A stretch of 64,000 nt of DNA, from contig JBLWGC010000202.1 in NCBI GenBank assembly GCA_048772705.1, forward strand, positions 267,904 to 331,903. Reading direction: 5' to 3'. Numbering within the stretch: position 1 is the stretch's first letter; every line of letters starts with the position of its first letter. The notes beneath the pieces are model-generated. The model did not search any database. It had not been told where the DNA came from and saw only the letters and a program-made list of their open reading frames with translations. The position numbers and the translations under genes were made by a program. Of the stretch, positions 1-12,215 are shown piece after piece. This DNA is from Leidyana gryllorum EB-2025a. Lineage: Eukaryota; Apicomplexa.

Positions 1-3000
1 TTTCTGGGACGACCTCCTCCTCCACTATCTTCCTCATCAGTGAGTCTACTCGCCGACCGCCATCTGCTTCAACTCTTTCTCTCCGGCAGAATTCAAGCTA
101 CCTACTCTCTTGCTGATCTCTTTGGGATCGTGCGGACGTTTGAGATCTTCTTTATGCCGCGGTGCGGTCTCCACAACTCTCTTCTGTCTGCTCTGGAATG
201 GTGGCAAGTTCAGGACGTCTCTCTGATCCAACACTTTGCGCGTAATGACTCTAGCGCTCAGTTTGTCTCCCGAATCGTGGAGCACAACTCGATTCCTGTG
301 GTCGGGCACAACGCTCACTCCGGCAGTTTTGAGCAACTGTCCGCATTCATTTGCGTCTACAGTCTGCACTTCTGTCTGGAACTCGAAGAGAAAGCTCTGA
401 GGGGTTTCGGTCAAGTCTTCGAACCGAAAGCTTCGAGCGCAAACGCCGATCACCCACCACCAGAAGCCTCCACAATACACGATCATCGTCTACCTATGCA
501 CCTGCACGATGATCCCGTGTGTATATTGGGGGTTGGAGCCAGCCGCATTCTGCACCTCATCCGTGCAGTTACGGTCTTCGCGGTCCTTACCTGTGACAAT
601 CCTTACCAAATACAGGAAATGGCCATGCGTCAACAACAGGTAAACCTCAATCCACTATCATCAGTTTTGCTCCCCTCCCTATTATGTGTGTGTGTGTGTG
701 TGTCTCTCTTTCTCTCTGCCCCTCTCTCTGCTTCTCTGCCCCTCTCTCTGCGTGTGCCGAACTGGTCTCATCTTGTTTCGCAGCAGCACATTGCGCCCGT
801 AGTAGCGCAGGCTTCTGGGTTGTCGCCGCTGGTGTTGATGTGTCCGCACCCGGGTAAGCCGATATTCACTCCCTTTGCGGCACTCTTTGCGGGTAAGGAG
901 TACGAGATGCGAAAGCAGTTGGAGGAGCACTTCGAGCTATTGTTGGGGGCAATAGCGGAGCTGGTATTCCGTGAGTGCCTGGCTGGACTTGCGCGGGAAG
1001 AATTGTTTGGGATCCCCGGAATGTCCAACAGCAACCCACCAGGCGGCAGCAGCAGCGGCAGCAGCACCGCCAACAGCCCCAGCCCGGCCGAACCCATGGA
1101 GGCCTTACGTTTGAGGGCTCAGAAACAGGAGTGTTTGGGCCAAAAGTCGGTATACCTGTCCGAAGTGCTGCTCGGCGGAGGTCTTTTGGTGCAAGGGTTC
1201 TTCCGCGCGTGCTGGTCAGCTCACCGAGGTCTGCAGGGACGCACGTTCGCGGTGATTCCCGAGTCAGGGGACCGCGAGGGTCACTTACTGCGGGCTCACG
1301 TGTCTGACCCGGTGGCTACGCGCATTGTGGTCTACGAACACCTCACTCGGAAGCTGGCTTTGCAGAATCTGGATGCCACGTCGGTGTCTGTCTACGCCTT
1401 TGTGCCTCGGATTCTGGGACCGCTTTATCGGCTGCGCGATACGCCCGAAGTGAGCACTCTTGCGGAAGGTGTTATCTGCGGCGACGCGGTGTGGACCATA
1501 TTGCGGAATCGTCCCAAGACTTTGCCATATCCGGCTATGGTGACTATGAGTGCTCCGAGCATTGACCCTGTCATGTCTCGAGATGTCTCCCCTCGAATCC
1601 CTGAAGTAATGCGGTCTCGAGGGTTACACGAGCAAGAATACTTTGCTCGAGTGTGTCGACAGCGTTTCGAAGCCATTGCTGCTGCAATTGAAATGGCTGA
1701 CAAGAAAGCTGTGCCAAGTTCATCTGATCAGGAGCTGAATCGACTCGTGAAACAGGAGTTGAATGCGGAAAATACCCGCCGCAGCAGCAAAACGTTGATG
1801 GAGAGGTTCTACCCGGAACTCAATCCTCAACATCCGGCGGCCGGATTACTCGTTCCTCCCAATCAGTTACATACGGCGATGACCACCACAGTCACCACGG
1901 GCACCGGTCCCGCACTGGCCGGACCACAGCCAACACGCCCGCTTCCGGCGCAACAATCCCAATCTAATGTGCCCACCACTGCTATCCACTTGCCACCCAC
2001 CGCCGCTGGCACCATGGGGGTACCAATAAGCGGTGGAACCGTGAACGCAGCGCATCTGCACGGGCCCTCCAGGAGCAGTGCAACGACCGCCGGTGCTGCC
2101 CCGACGGCCAGCGGTCAGCTGATAGTGCCAGCTGCGAGCGGCGGTGCCCACGGATTGCCTCCTGCCTCACAGGGCAGCAGCGTAGTTTCAGGCGGGTTGC
2201 CAGCACCAAGCGTCCCGAGCACAGCGCAGCAAAGTGTCGTGGACAACAGCAGCAGCTCCACGTCCACTCCGTATCCGCCGCCTGCGGTTACAGCAGCTGC
2301 GGCTGCAGCCGTGTCGGCCGCTGCCGCGAAGGTCACCAATGCTCTGACACTTGGCAGCTCAGGTGTCGGAACGGCTGCTGGAGGAGGTGGGTCTTCCTCG
2401 AACGGATCGAACGGGAACACCGCCGCGGCAGGCGGTGTCTCCGGGAACGACCGGGGGCCAGTAGCGGCTGCAGAGTGGTTTGAGGGTCGCAAGTCGGATG
2501 TCCGAAAATTCTTGTTGCATCTGTACAAGGATATGCAGACGAAGAGTGATCCCGGGATGGCGGTGCGATTGGATTTCCGTAATCGTGGGGTGGAGGAATG
2601 CAAACAGATGGCGCAACCCTTGACTGATTTGGCGACAGACTCGTTGCATATGGCAACGAGTATCTTGGATGTCCCTTTCCAGCTGGACATTACCAAGCCC
2701 GAGGTGCTCGAGTTTGCACAAGCAGCATTGGGGGCTGTACGAGACGAGGTTGAAAAGACGTTACGTACACATCTGCACGAAGGCTTCAAGCAATTGATGA
2801 GTGTGCGCGAACAGGGACACTCCGTTGTTGCATCGGCCCGTCCTGCTGTGATCTGCGCTTTGTGGCAGACCTTGGTTCACTTACCACCGCACTTGGATGT
2901 CTTATTCCCGCTCGCATTACGATGGAATCACGTTCGAGCGACTTTGTGTGCGTGGCTTTGGAGCGAGTTACGGAATTCATTGGATCAGTACTGGCGAACA

Positions 3001-4886
3001 CTCTGCACAGGAGGCAATACGCAAATGTCAGACGCTGTGATTCCGGGTCTCCGATGGTCTATTCGCTGTCTCCCCTCCGAGCAAGACGCCTCCAACCTCA
3101 ACATGATGCCAGACTTGACTGGAGGTCGCCTCCTCCACCTGTTGACGACCCCCAAAACAATGGATCGCATTTGCAGCGCATTGTACCGGTTCCAGTGTTC
3201 GGGAATGGCCACCGCCAACGCCGTCGTGGGACAGACCGACGCGCTGCAAATCTCTCCCGAGCATCTCGACCGCATCTTTGTCACCACCGAGAGCAGTTTG
3301 CGGGACACTTTCAAATCGTTATGGCAACGACTCCCCCAGAATTCGCCGATCGAGGCAGCTCTGCACGACCCAGAGATTGCAGCAGCTGGTTTCCTCAAGT
3401 AAGTTTCGTCGGTCACCGCTGTTACCTCCATCTCAATCTTTCTCTTTCCTGTGCAGGCGGTACGCTCCTCTGATCCTGGGTAGCCTTGACGATCTGGATC
3501 GGGCGGAAGAGAACGCTGCGGCCAACGCGACCGAAGCGGCCAGCAGTGTGAGTCCGGAGACTGTGGAGCCGCCGAGCAAACGTCGGCGGCGAGATTACGG
3601 GGTTGCCCCTGAAGAAGTGGAAGAAGGAGTGCACGACCGCGGTGGCGGGCCGGGTAGACGACGACAGATTGATACGGTCCCGGCTGGGTTGGCCTTGGCC
3701 TCTATAAGTGTACAGAATTTGCGAAAGGAGCTGCGCTGTCAAAGATCGAACGTGGGCGCAGCAGCGGGTGCCGGGCGTCGGAGACGCGGGGCCCGTGGCC
3801 AAGCCGAAGACGATCAGGAGGAGCATCAGGATGCCAATGCTATGGCCGACGGTCCCAGTTATCACCCCCAACAACAACATCGAGGAGCCGCCGATCAGCA
3901 CTCATCGTCTCATCGTGTGACGCCCCCGCCGGATGGGGCTGGACGAGGCAGCAGTGAGTGGTTGCAGTCGCTGCCGTTGACAATTATTAACCGTCTCGAT
4001 CAACCCATGCCTCGAGACGTCCTGGTCGATAAGTTTGAAGAGTCATTTTTCCGCCATCAAGCGGAACAGCCCACATCATCCATTACAACTACGAACACAA
4101 CAACACTTCCGACAACGCTAACACAGAGGGGCGGTGCAGCGCGGTCACAGCCGCGGCGGAAAGACAAGTCGCAGCAGCAAGATGAGACTATGGAGTCCAA
4201 GTTGAATGGTTCATTCCCGAAGGTACCGGAATGGCTCGAGCACGAGCCCATGTGGAAGATGTGGACACCCGCCATACGACGGCCTGAAGGTTTGATGAAT
4301 CCAATTCCAACCGGTGAAGATTACGTTGGCGATTTCGGGATCCGACAGAGGCTGAGTTACTTTAGTCCCACACCTAATGAGGAAGGGGATCTGAGCGAAC
4401 GCGACTGGGAGCTGGTTAAGACAGTACTACAGTTACTTCAGTGAGTTCCACACTTCACCACACACTCCATCTCTCTCACTTTCTTTCAGCCAACGGGGAA
4501 TCGATACGCTTTATTCATCGACTACACATTCATTATTTCATGTGACTGTTAATGAGCGTCATGGAGGGACGGAGTGGCGAAAAGAGTTGGATGAGTCTGC
4601 TGAAACAGGCTCCAGTCCCATGACTCCGAAACCCCCTCCATCAAGAATGGTCGGGGGACTCAGTTTGCGGAGATATCTTGACGGCTGGTCTGCTGCTCCG
4701 ACAGACTGCTTTTCTCCACTACGGCGGAATCCAAACGTACTAAATCGAGCAATTCAGGGAGCAGCAGGACGAAGACTCGTGTTGACATCATCAGCAGCAG
4801 CAGCAACAGAAGTAGTCCCCGCCGACTCCGTCGTGGCTCCACCTCCATCAGCTATTAAAGAATTGAACGACCAAATCTTAATGTGA
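1..4886 (+). CDS. Large unidentified multi-exon protein, 5' end outside the window
   Basis: The frame is open from the first base, so the gene is 5'-partial. Exons I support: 1-639, 784-3398, 3457-4440 and 4490-4886 (TGA). Introns 3399-3456 and 4441-4489 have GT/AG ends and are needed to keep the frame; 640-783 also has GT/AG ends but is 144 bp with no stop, so it could be retained. The spliced product is about 1,540 residues. Visible regions: a globular N-terminal part; a glycine/serine/asparagine linker near 1,021-1,100; an alanine/serine/glycine-rich stretch at about 1,870-2,460; a helical-looking block from about 2,470 to 3,398; then a basic patch (SKRRRRD) and a glutamine/histidine-rich low-complexity tail. 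I do not recognise a domain. An alternative 3' splice site at about position 40 is possible, which would make 1-40 intronic. It lies 175 bp upstream of the CobW gene on the same strand. Confidence 0.6.
640..783 (+). repeat. (TG)n/(CT)n microsatellite inside a putative 144-bp stopless intron
   Basis: The segment starts GTAAAC and ends TTTCGCAG. It contains a TG dinucleotide run at about 684-703 followed by CT-rich repeats with a duplicated CCCCTCTCTCTGC unit. Its length is divisible by three and it carries no stop in the coding frame. The low-complexity content and splice-site ends favour an intron over coding sequence. Confidence 0.6.
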
Positions 4887-5061
4887 GACAAACACAGACA
4901 GACAGACAGAGATTCAGATGAGATGAGATTGCGAGACTGACTGACAGAGAGAGTGTGACTCAACAAGTGAAAACCGACCCAACCACTGATTGACGCTCAG
5001 ACGACTTGACGTAGTGTAGCCAAAGTGATGGCCACAAAAGAATTACACCTCTCAACCAGCC

Positions 5062-6247
5062 ATGGCCTCCGCTCCCATTCCGGTCTATGTGCTGACAGGT
5101 TTCTTGGGAGCCGGAAAGACCACTCTGCTCCGGAACCTATTGTTGACTCCCGAAGGCCCCCAAAAGAGACTCGCTGTGCTCCGTAATGAGTTCACAGATA
5201 CAGAAGGTGAGTTTCGCTGATACCTTCTGAGAAACTCAAAGCTTTTTGATAGAATTGGAGTTCGAAGTGCCCCTCTTAATCCAAGAAGACGACAGTGATG
5301 CCTTCGCCTCGTTCTGGGAGCTGCCTAACAGTTGTGTGTGCTGTTCTGCCAAGAGTCAGTTCCTGCAAGCTGTCACACGATTGGTGGACAAGAGTATCGA
5401 GGAACAAAGACCGTTCCATGCTATACTGGTCGAAGTCTCTGGCCTCGCTGACCCCGTAGCGATCTACGATAACCTCGTGGAGGGTGCCCACGATGTCAAG
5501 GACAAGTTTGCCGTCGCTGGCATCATTACCGTTATGGACGCCAGCCACGGATTATGCAGAGATTTACTCCTCGCGGACAAAGAGGAGTCGTCAGAAATGG
5601 ACTCGACGACTGAGTCGTTGGGTCGATTGGCCATCACTCAACTAACAACAGGAGACGTCATACTGATGAATAAAAGAGACAAACTCGGTGCCGAAGCAGA
5701 GTCTACTTGCGCCAAACTTTTATCCTCGATAACGGCTCTCAATCCGACCGCCCCAATCATTTGGTAAGCTGCGATCCACACTGACTGCTCTTCTGACTCG
5801 AGTAGGACTTCATACTGCCAAGTGACGCTCGAAGAGCTCCAGGCGAAGATTGCGATTGCTAACGACGCACTAAGTGCAGCAGCGCCAAACTATGTGGTGA
5901 CACCCGCTGCGACCACTCAGCCCGCGGGCCATTCCCATTTGGGTATACAATCAGTGACCGTAGTATTGCCCGCAGAAGTCATTTTGGACCCCACGACGCT
6001 GGAAGAAACCTTGGGCCGCTGGATATGGGATAAACCCTCTCCAGTCCTATACCGTGCCAAGGGACTATTCAGATCAGCAGCAGGCCAATCCTGGCACTCC
6101 CTACAGATTGTCGGTGACATCATCGAAGTCGCTGTAGCACCTCCAGGTCACCGTCTATCATCCACCGCTCAGTCGCGATTTCTGTTTGTCGGCAAAGATC
6201 TCTCTGAGTCCTTCCTTCAACAACTCATTTCTCGAGCCGCAGTTTGA
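5062..6247 (+). CDS. CobW/COG0523-family P-loop GTPase (G3E metallochaperone type)
   Basis: Three exons, 5062-5206, 5253-5763 and 5806-6247, give a 365-residue protein. The N-terminus has the Walker A motif GFLGAGKTT at about residues 13-21, then NEF. The metal-binding motif of the family appears as NSCVCC, followed by Walker B-like EVSGLADP and the guanine-specificity motif NKRD. The C-terminal part (from about residue 260) matches the CobW_C domain layout. Members of this family are GTP-dependent zinc or other metal chaperones; the exact metal and client cannot be read from sequence. The start is the first ATG, directly before the P-loop strand. Introns are 46 and 42 bp. The stop is only 38 bp from the convergent nucleoporin stop, so the 3' UTRs must be very short or overlap. 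Confidence 0.9.
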
Positions 6248-6285
6248 GGGAACATCGGCGAGCGTTGACGACGCTGCCTCGCCGC

Positions 6286-9200
6286 CTATGTCCTTTCGAG
6301 GTCGATCACAAACTTCCAAATCTTGTCGAGTTTGGTGCTCGACATGGCAACGAGCTTGGGTGCGAATTCCTTCAGCACGTCCCGAGCGCTCGTGGTCGCC
6401 TGTCTATACAAGTCGGGATACTTTTGGCTCTCTTCCGCCTCTTTCTTCAGAGCGACAGAGATATTCTGGTGATATTTGGGTCCCAACATGTGTTCCAATC
6501 CGCGACGGAATGCGTCACAGTCCAGCGACACGTCGTAACTCATCGAAAGATCACTGCCCTCCTCAAAGTCTTCCTCGGGACGCTCAATGCCGTCAATGCA
6601 ACAACACCACATCAACTTGAGGGGAGTCGCCCAATACACCAGAAGTTCCGGAGACTGGAGCTTCGCCCGCAAGCGGCTGTATTCTTTGGCCACGTCATTG
6701 CTCTCGGGGTCCGCATTCGGCACCAGTTCCTCAGGCAGAGTCCAACCCATGGGGCTGCTCACCTCCTCGTACTCATTCGTGCCGTCCATGGCGTTCCTGA
6801 AGCGGACCAACGAGTCGAATCTGGCCGCTTCAACGATTCCTTTCACCGGGAAGTATACCACTTTCAGCAGCATAAGGCCAAAATCGATAGCCATTTTTCG
6901 TGCGATCACTTCAAATGCGTCTTCCTCGTCGTCGGCAGCGATATCAAACCGTTGAACAATCGAGTGGGAAGCACCACCACTCGCGGTCGAACCTGCTCGG
7001 GGTCGTCTTCGGCGAGTCGAATCCGAATATCTCGCGTCGCTGGAACGTCTCCTTCGTGGAGGTGGGACGACGGTATTCGAAGACACCTCCTTGGGATCCG
7101 CCAAGAAGGCTTCGTTTTTAGAATGTTTGACTCCCCCGTTGCCGCACTCAGCAGCGGCTGTGGCCGCTGTGTCCTCTAAATGGGCCCGGAAGATGGGCAG
7201 CCACGTCAGGAAGAATCCTCGAGGCATCAGGTAAGTCAAACCAATACGTTCGGAGATTCGAACAAAATCAGAGCTTCCCAAATTAGAGGCCATCCCCAAG
7301 AAGGACGTGCGAAGGAGATCCAATGTGTTCGTCCAGGGGGCTGTGGGCCGGATAGAGACTTCCACGTTGGGCTCTGCGCCGTCGTCATCGTCTCTCACGG
7401 CTTCGTCGAGGACTGCGTTCAATTGGGATCGGACGATGGGGGGCGGATAATCCTTGAACTCTTGGAGCAGTTGTCTTGAAATCAAGTTTCCGAGCCACTC
7501 GGCAAACCCGCTGATGGGTTTCGACAGAGTCACCGCCAACTTGGGATGAGGAATGACAATGTCCTCCGTGTCAACTGGCATCCCCGCCGGTTTCTCCAGA
7601 ACCTCCACATACTCCGGATTGCGCTCCAGACAGCCGAACCGCTCCATCAGGAACTCCAGTGCCTGACAGAAGGGCTCGTAACACGCGCTTGTCATGTTGA
7701 TTATCATTGTGAGGTCGTTCATGAAGTTCTTGAGCCTGAATATGGATGTGGGAAAGAGGAGAAGGGCTGTCACTCACTCGAATTGGAGTGGTTCTCGTTC
7801 TCGCAGCATCGGGCCCACACCGTCGATGTCAGACAACGAACGGGGCTCGTTGTAGCTGACGTCCGACGTGAAGTTGGACAGCAGCAGGCGGAGGATATTG
7901 GGATGTGGTTCCAACGAAGCATATCGAGAGAGCTCCGCAGCCTCAACGAGCCGTCCGCGCAGAGCTAAGGCCAATTTGGCGAGATACCGATACGTTAGAT
8001 ATGGCTGAGCACTGATCATAGGCAGTTGTGATATCAGTACGAGGACGGGCTGAAAAGCAAAAGACGTTTGAGGCTCAGCACACTGACAAACAATGGAGTG
8101 ACTCACGTCCAGCGAGTCTGGGCCACGACTGAACGCCTGCATCATGCTGAGGATGGCAGGCCATCTGCCAGACTCGTTGTGTCGCGCTTCGTTGCCTTGC
8201 AACGCCCAGTACATCGAACGCTCCGCTTTAGTGTTGACCGGGAAACATGCTGATGGCAATGATGTTTGATGTACCGCTGGTGTAGCTGAGGCGCTGTGTG
8301 TGTGTTGTCCCTTACTCTGCAGGCTGTACGGTTCGCTCCAACCGCTAGTCAGACCGGAGCCAGCTGCAATCGCCATTGTGTGACACTTGTCCAGCAACAC
8401 CACAGCGCTCCACTGAGATGGCCCCAAACGGCTCAGCACACCTCGACTTGGCTGTGGGTATTCCTTGAGGACCTGCACGAATTGAGCATCAGACATTGGA
8501 GAGAACGCGCGACTCACCTTCTCTGTGATCCATTCCAGCATCACACTGACAGTGGCTTTCTGGATGCGCTCTCGGATCAGATCATCAGTCACGTCGTCGA
8601 TGATGCTAAATAGATTGCTGCTAAAGACGCTCATGACGTCTTCAGTGGCGTCTCGAGTCAGATTCGTCAGAATTGATCTCAGAACAACTCCGTATCCGTC
8701 CAAAAAGGCGCCTCGGTCCATTGGGTTGCGAGTCATCAACATTTGGAGACATAGTATTGCCACGTCGATCATCTCCGCCTCCAACAAGAGTTGAATACAC
8801 GTCTCGGCGAGCTTCAACTTGTCCCGCAACGCTTCGGAGGGCGCTTTCCGATTATGGTACATACACTCATCCAGTATTTCTCGCACGGTGTCAAACACAA
8901 CCGACTGATCGTCCAGCTTCCGCGCCTCCCCGATGGCCAACATCATGCGACGCCGCAAACCGGCCCGGAACGTACTCTGTGGCATCAACCAACCGCACTC
9001 GGCCTGCAAACGCTTCGTCATGTCCAAAACAAGTTCCCGTGCAGCCAGAGTGGACTCTGAAGTGTAGGCCTGGACAGTCAATAGTTCCAGAAATGCTTGC
9101 ACCAAATCCTTCAGTGGCTCGATGCTCATTTGACCGCGGATTATATTAAATAAACGCGAGTGAGAACAGATGTGGAGCGCTGGACGAGCTGCTCGCGTCA

Positions 9201-12152
9201 TCGCCTCCAACCGAATCCAGAAAGAGCCATCAGCCCACTTTTGACTCATCGTCGACAAACAATCATACAGTGCTGTTATCTGCTTCAACAGATGCGCTAC
9301 CGCTACCAAAGCCGACAACGTCGTCCGCTGTTCCCAGTACACAAAGGCGTAGGCCGGCTCATGCGCACCCAACTCGAAAATCTGTCCCATCCCATGACAT
9401 GGGAGCAGGGCGGCTTGAGGGACATTCTGTGATATGATACATCGTCCAGACTCCGGGAGTGAGCTCAACACCGTGGGCGAGACAAACTCGGCGCTCTCAG
9501 GCGCTGCAAACAACTTCATCAATGAGGAACAAATCCCATAGATGTGGGCCATATTCTCAAATCCAGGGCCGTAAGCCCCATCTGGAAGTTTCTTCAGAAT
9601 GGGAGAGTCCATTGCTCTCCATAAGGTCAATGTCAGCAGATGCGAAATCGCTTCAACGGCAGGAGCCGCACGAATCTTGGGAATCGTACCACTTTCCATT
9701 ACCATGTCGACTTGGAGATCCTCGCGCATCACCTCCGCACCGTCCGGATGGAGTGCGACCCGCTCAACTGGAGGAATGCTTTGCAAACCAAGATTAGGCG
9801 GAGCGTCCAGCAGCCGGGATATGTTGTCCATCAAGTTCACTGTCAAACCCATAGGCACCGGCAAAGAAGCCAAGTTGATCCATTGGATGTGGATGCGACG
9901 GAATGTGGTATCGAAGAATATCCAGAACGTTTTGCAACAACCCTGACGACGTTCGTGGCTCGATCGATGGACCTTGTCGCTCAAGGATCCGACCTTCAGA
10001 AGAGATTGATCGAACATTACACTGCGGGAACATTCAAGTATTAGTTACTAACGTGTGCACACGCGGAGACACCTACTTGAGAAGGTCACTGCCGTCACGA
10101 AGCCTTTTGTCTCCATTTACAGCTGCCCAATTGGCGCTCATTGAACAATCGTTCGCGTCTAGAATCATCCGAACGGGCTCACTGCACCACATTGTATTGT
10201 AGCCATCTGAAAGGGGAGTAGTAGCCAGGGGAGAGAAGTGATCAGACAGCCCGACAGGTAGTTTGGACCACTGAGAGCGGTGCGCAACTCACCTCCGAGC
10301 TCCGCTCTGTTGAGCGAGAAGGGACTTGAAGAGGGGTGAAGTCCAACAGATAAGCCGTAGCTAAAGTTTGATTCATTTTCATATGGCACCAGCGCCGTGC
10401 TGCTCGATGTAGCAGGGACTGAGGAAGGAGGGAAGTGGTTGCCGAATGTCAGACCTTCCTGCGGTTGCGTAGCCGCAAAGAAGATAGGTCCTTCTTTCCA
10501 CCCTTTGAGTGTCCGAGGAAGGCTCTGACGGAGGAAGGCATATGGGGATTTGGTGGCATTGGTAGCTGTGCGATCGGGAGAGGGAGGTCCGGCACCCTCG
10601 GGTACGATGAGGGGCTCGGAGACGCGTATGGGTTGGAATGAGAGGAGGCTAAAGGTGTAGAAGCCATGTCTGGCGGCATTGATACTGATTTCGAACTTTC
10701 TCGATTGACTTGTGATGATGGTGAGTACATAGGTATGATCGCTCAGACTTTCCGTGAGGATAGTGTCCATGACTTGGCCCATTCCTCCCGAGGTGAGTAG
10801 GCGCGGATCAAAGTTCTCGCTCTTGAAGAACTCTGCTGCCAAGTGGCCAATGGAGACCGCACTCTCGAATCTGAGGGGAGTGTGGACACCCGGAGGCACT
10901 TCGGCGCCTCCGGGTTCTCCGGGGACCCAGGTGGTGGAGGCACCGTCGTCCACGCGTCGTTTTCTGCAGGGAGAAGAGTCGGGTTCGCCGGAGGAAGTGG
11001 AGGTGCGCAGTCTTTTGCGAGCTGCAGCTGCAGCCAAATCGTCGGAAGCAGCGGAAGCGACTTCACCGGGGCCAAAGCTATACACTCTGACAACGTCTTC
11101 GTTGTCAATAGTGACAAGAAGCTGACCGGTCCTCACATGAATTTGTTTGATGTGTTTCTTGACGTGCGATACACTCGTTGGGAGCGCCACAGAGCTGAGT
11201 TTACTACTGGCATCAGTAATGGCGGTCTTAATCACAGAGCTCAGCGCTCCTTTCAATGTGGGTTTGGCTGCGAGCGCCTGATTGATCGGCCCCATATCGT
11301 CGCCGTTGCTGGCGAGCTGTCGGACCAGCGAGATCTTTGGTCGCAGGAAAGCGCCTTCGCGTCGGTAAACCACCTCGTGGAGCCCTAAATGGTCATCGTC
11401 CAGCGAGACAAACACGCGACCTTTGCCATCGGTGGCCAGGTGACGCACAATCGTTCCATTTATCGGGACTGTGTACTCGGGCAAACCAACCAAATACAAA
11501 GGGACCTCCGCCACATCGTCTCCTTCCTCAACCAAAACAACGGTTTTGGGCGAACTCTTCTGCCCCGGAGGAATCACTGTGCGTTCGCACGTTTGCAATC
11601 CATAGAATAACAAATGTGTGGTTGTGGCCACCACAATGGCCGCAACAGGATCATTCGGGAGGACCCCCGGGTGTGGACAAATAGTCACGACCCCTAAAAT
11701 CATTGTCTTGAAGGATAAAGCCGCATACGGCGGAGGCGTGCGCATTGCCATTTGGCTCAGCTGCACGAAATTGAATAGAAACAGCCTGTTATCCATTGTG
11801 TAGAACACGTGCTGGGGCAAACTAGGACCACACGCAGTCCGGAATCTGCAACAAAACGCTCATTGCTCATTGCTCACAACTCGTTGACGCACCGAGCATA
11901 CTCAACTTCGGTCAACACCTCCGGCAACAAAGGTTTCTCCTTCTCCCAGAACACATACACATCCGGTTGACCCGTAATGCGGTCTTGTCGAGGACATGTG
12001 CCACATTCATATGCACTGCTCTCCCAATCCGGTAACCAGTTTGTACTGAGCGAATCTCGGTTTGGCGGGAGACGACTTATATTCGCTTGCGCTCGCGGAC
12101 CTTTCAGGAAGTCTCGCTTCTCCTCCAGAGCCGACAGGGCCGTGGCGATCAT
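6286..12152 (-). CDS. NUP155: Nup155/Nup170-family scaffold nucleoporin
   Basis: Minus-strand exons 12152-11878, 11845-10293, 10206-10077, 10021-7778 and 7735-6286 join in frame across GT/AG introns. Three more stopless candidate introns lie inside the fourth exon (8473-8517, 8250-8315, 8050-8106). The product is about 1,830 residues, longer than the usual 1,300-1,500. The N-terminal third fits the Nup155 beta-propeller: a YTMDNRLFLFNF strand, the segment TTHLLFYGL, and DGKGRVFVSLDDD before a YRREGAF strand. The rest is helical, as in the family's C-terminal solenoid, and ends IWKFVIDLERT. A basic arginine-rich loop (about 7,000-7,060) and the segment CRKRRVDDG (about 10,970) are insertions. 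The family forms part of the inner ring of the nuclear pore. The call rests on motif and layout recall, without a search. It is divergent from CK2-beta and convergent with the CobW gene. Confidence 0.72.
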
Positions 12153-12215
12153 CAGGCCAAGCCGGGGAAGTAAAAATTTCCACTCGAGTTGGAGCGAAGG
12201 CCGAGAGCGTTCCGC
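12153..12215. promoter_or_regulatory. Very short divergent promoter between Nup155 and CK2-beta
   Basis: The Nup155 start codon (12,152, minus) and the most upstream supported CK2-beta ATG (12,216, plus) are only 63 bp apart. If both starts are right, both core promoters and 5' UTRs overlap each other's coding sequence. I see no TATA-like box here. The CK2-beta start is uncertain: a cryptic first intron could move it downstream. Confidence 0.4.

Noticed and set aside
1-639. Possible CNOT1 identity from a short match (ADRHLL near the start)
   Set aside because: Only six residues match; the following sequence shares no further order with CNOT1.
46-2789. Many long reading frames antisense to the first gene (for example 2,789-2,115 minus)
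   Set aside because: They lie opposite a supported spliced gene, have biased composition mirroring the GC-rich linker, and show no start or splice context.
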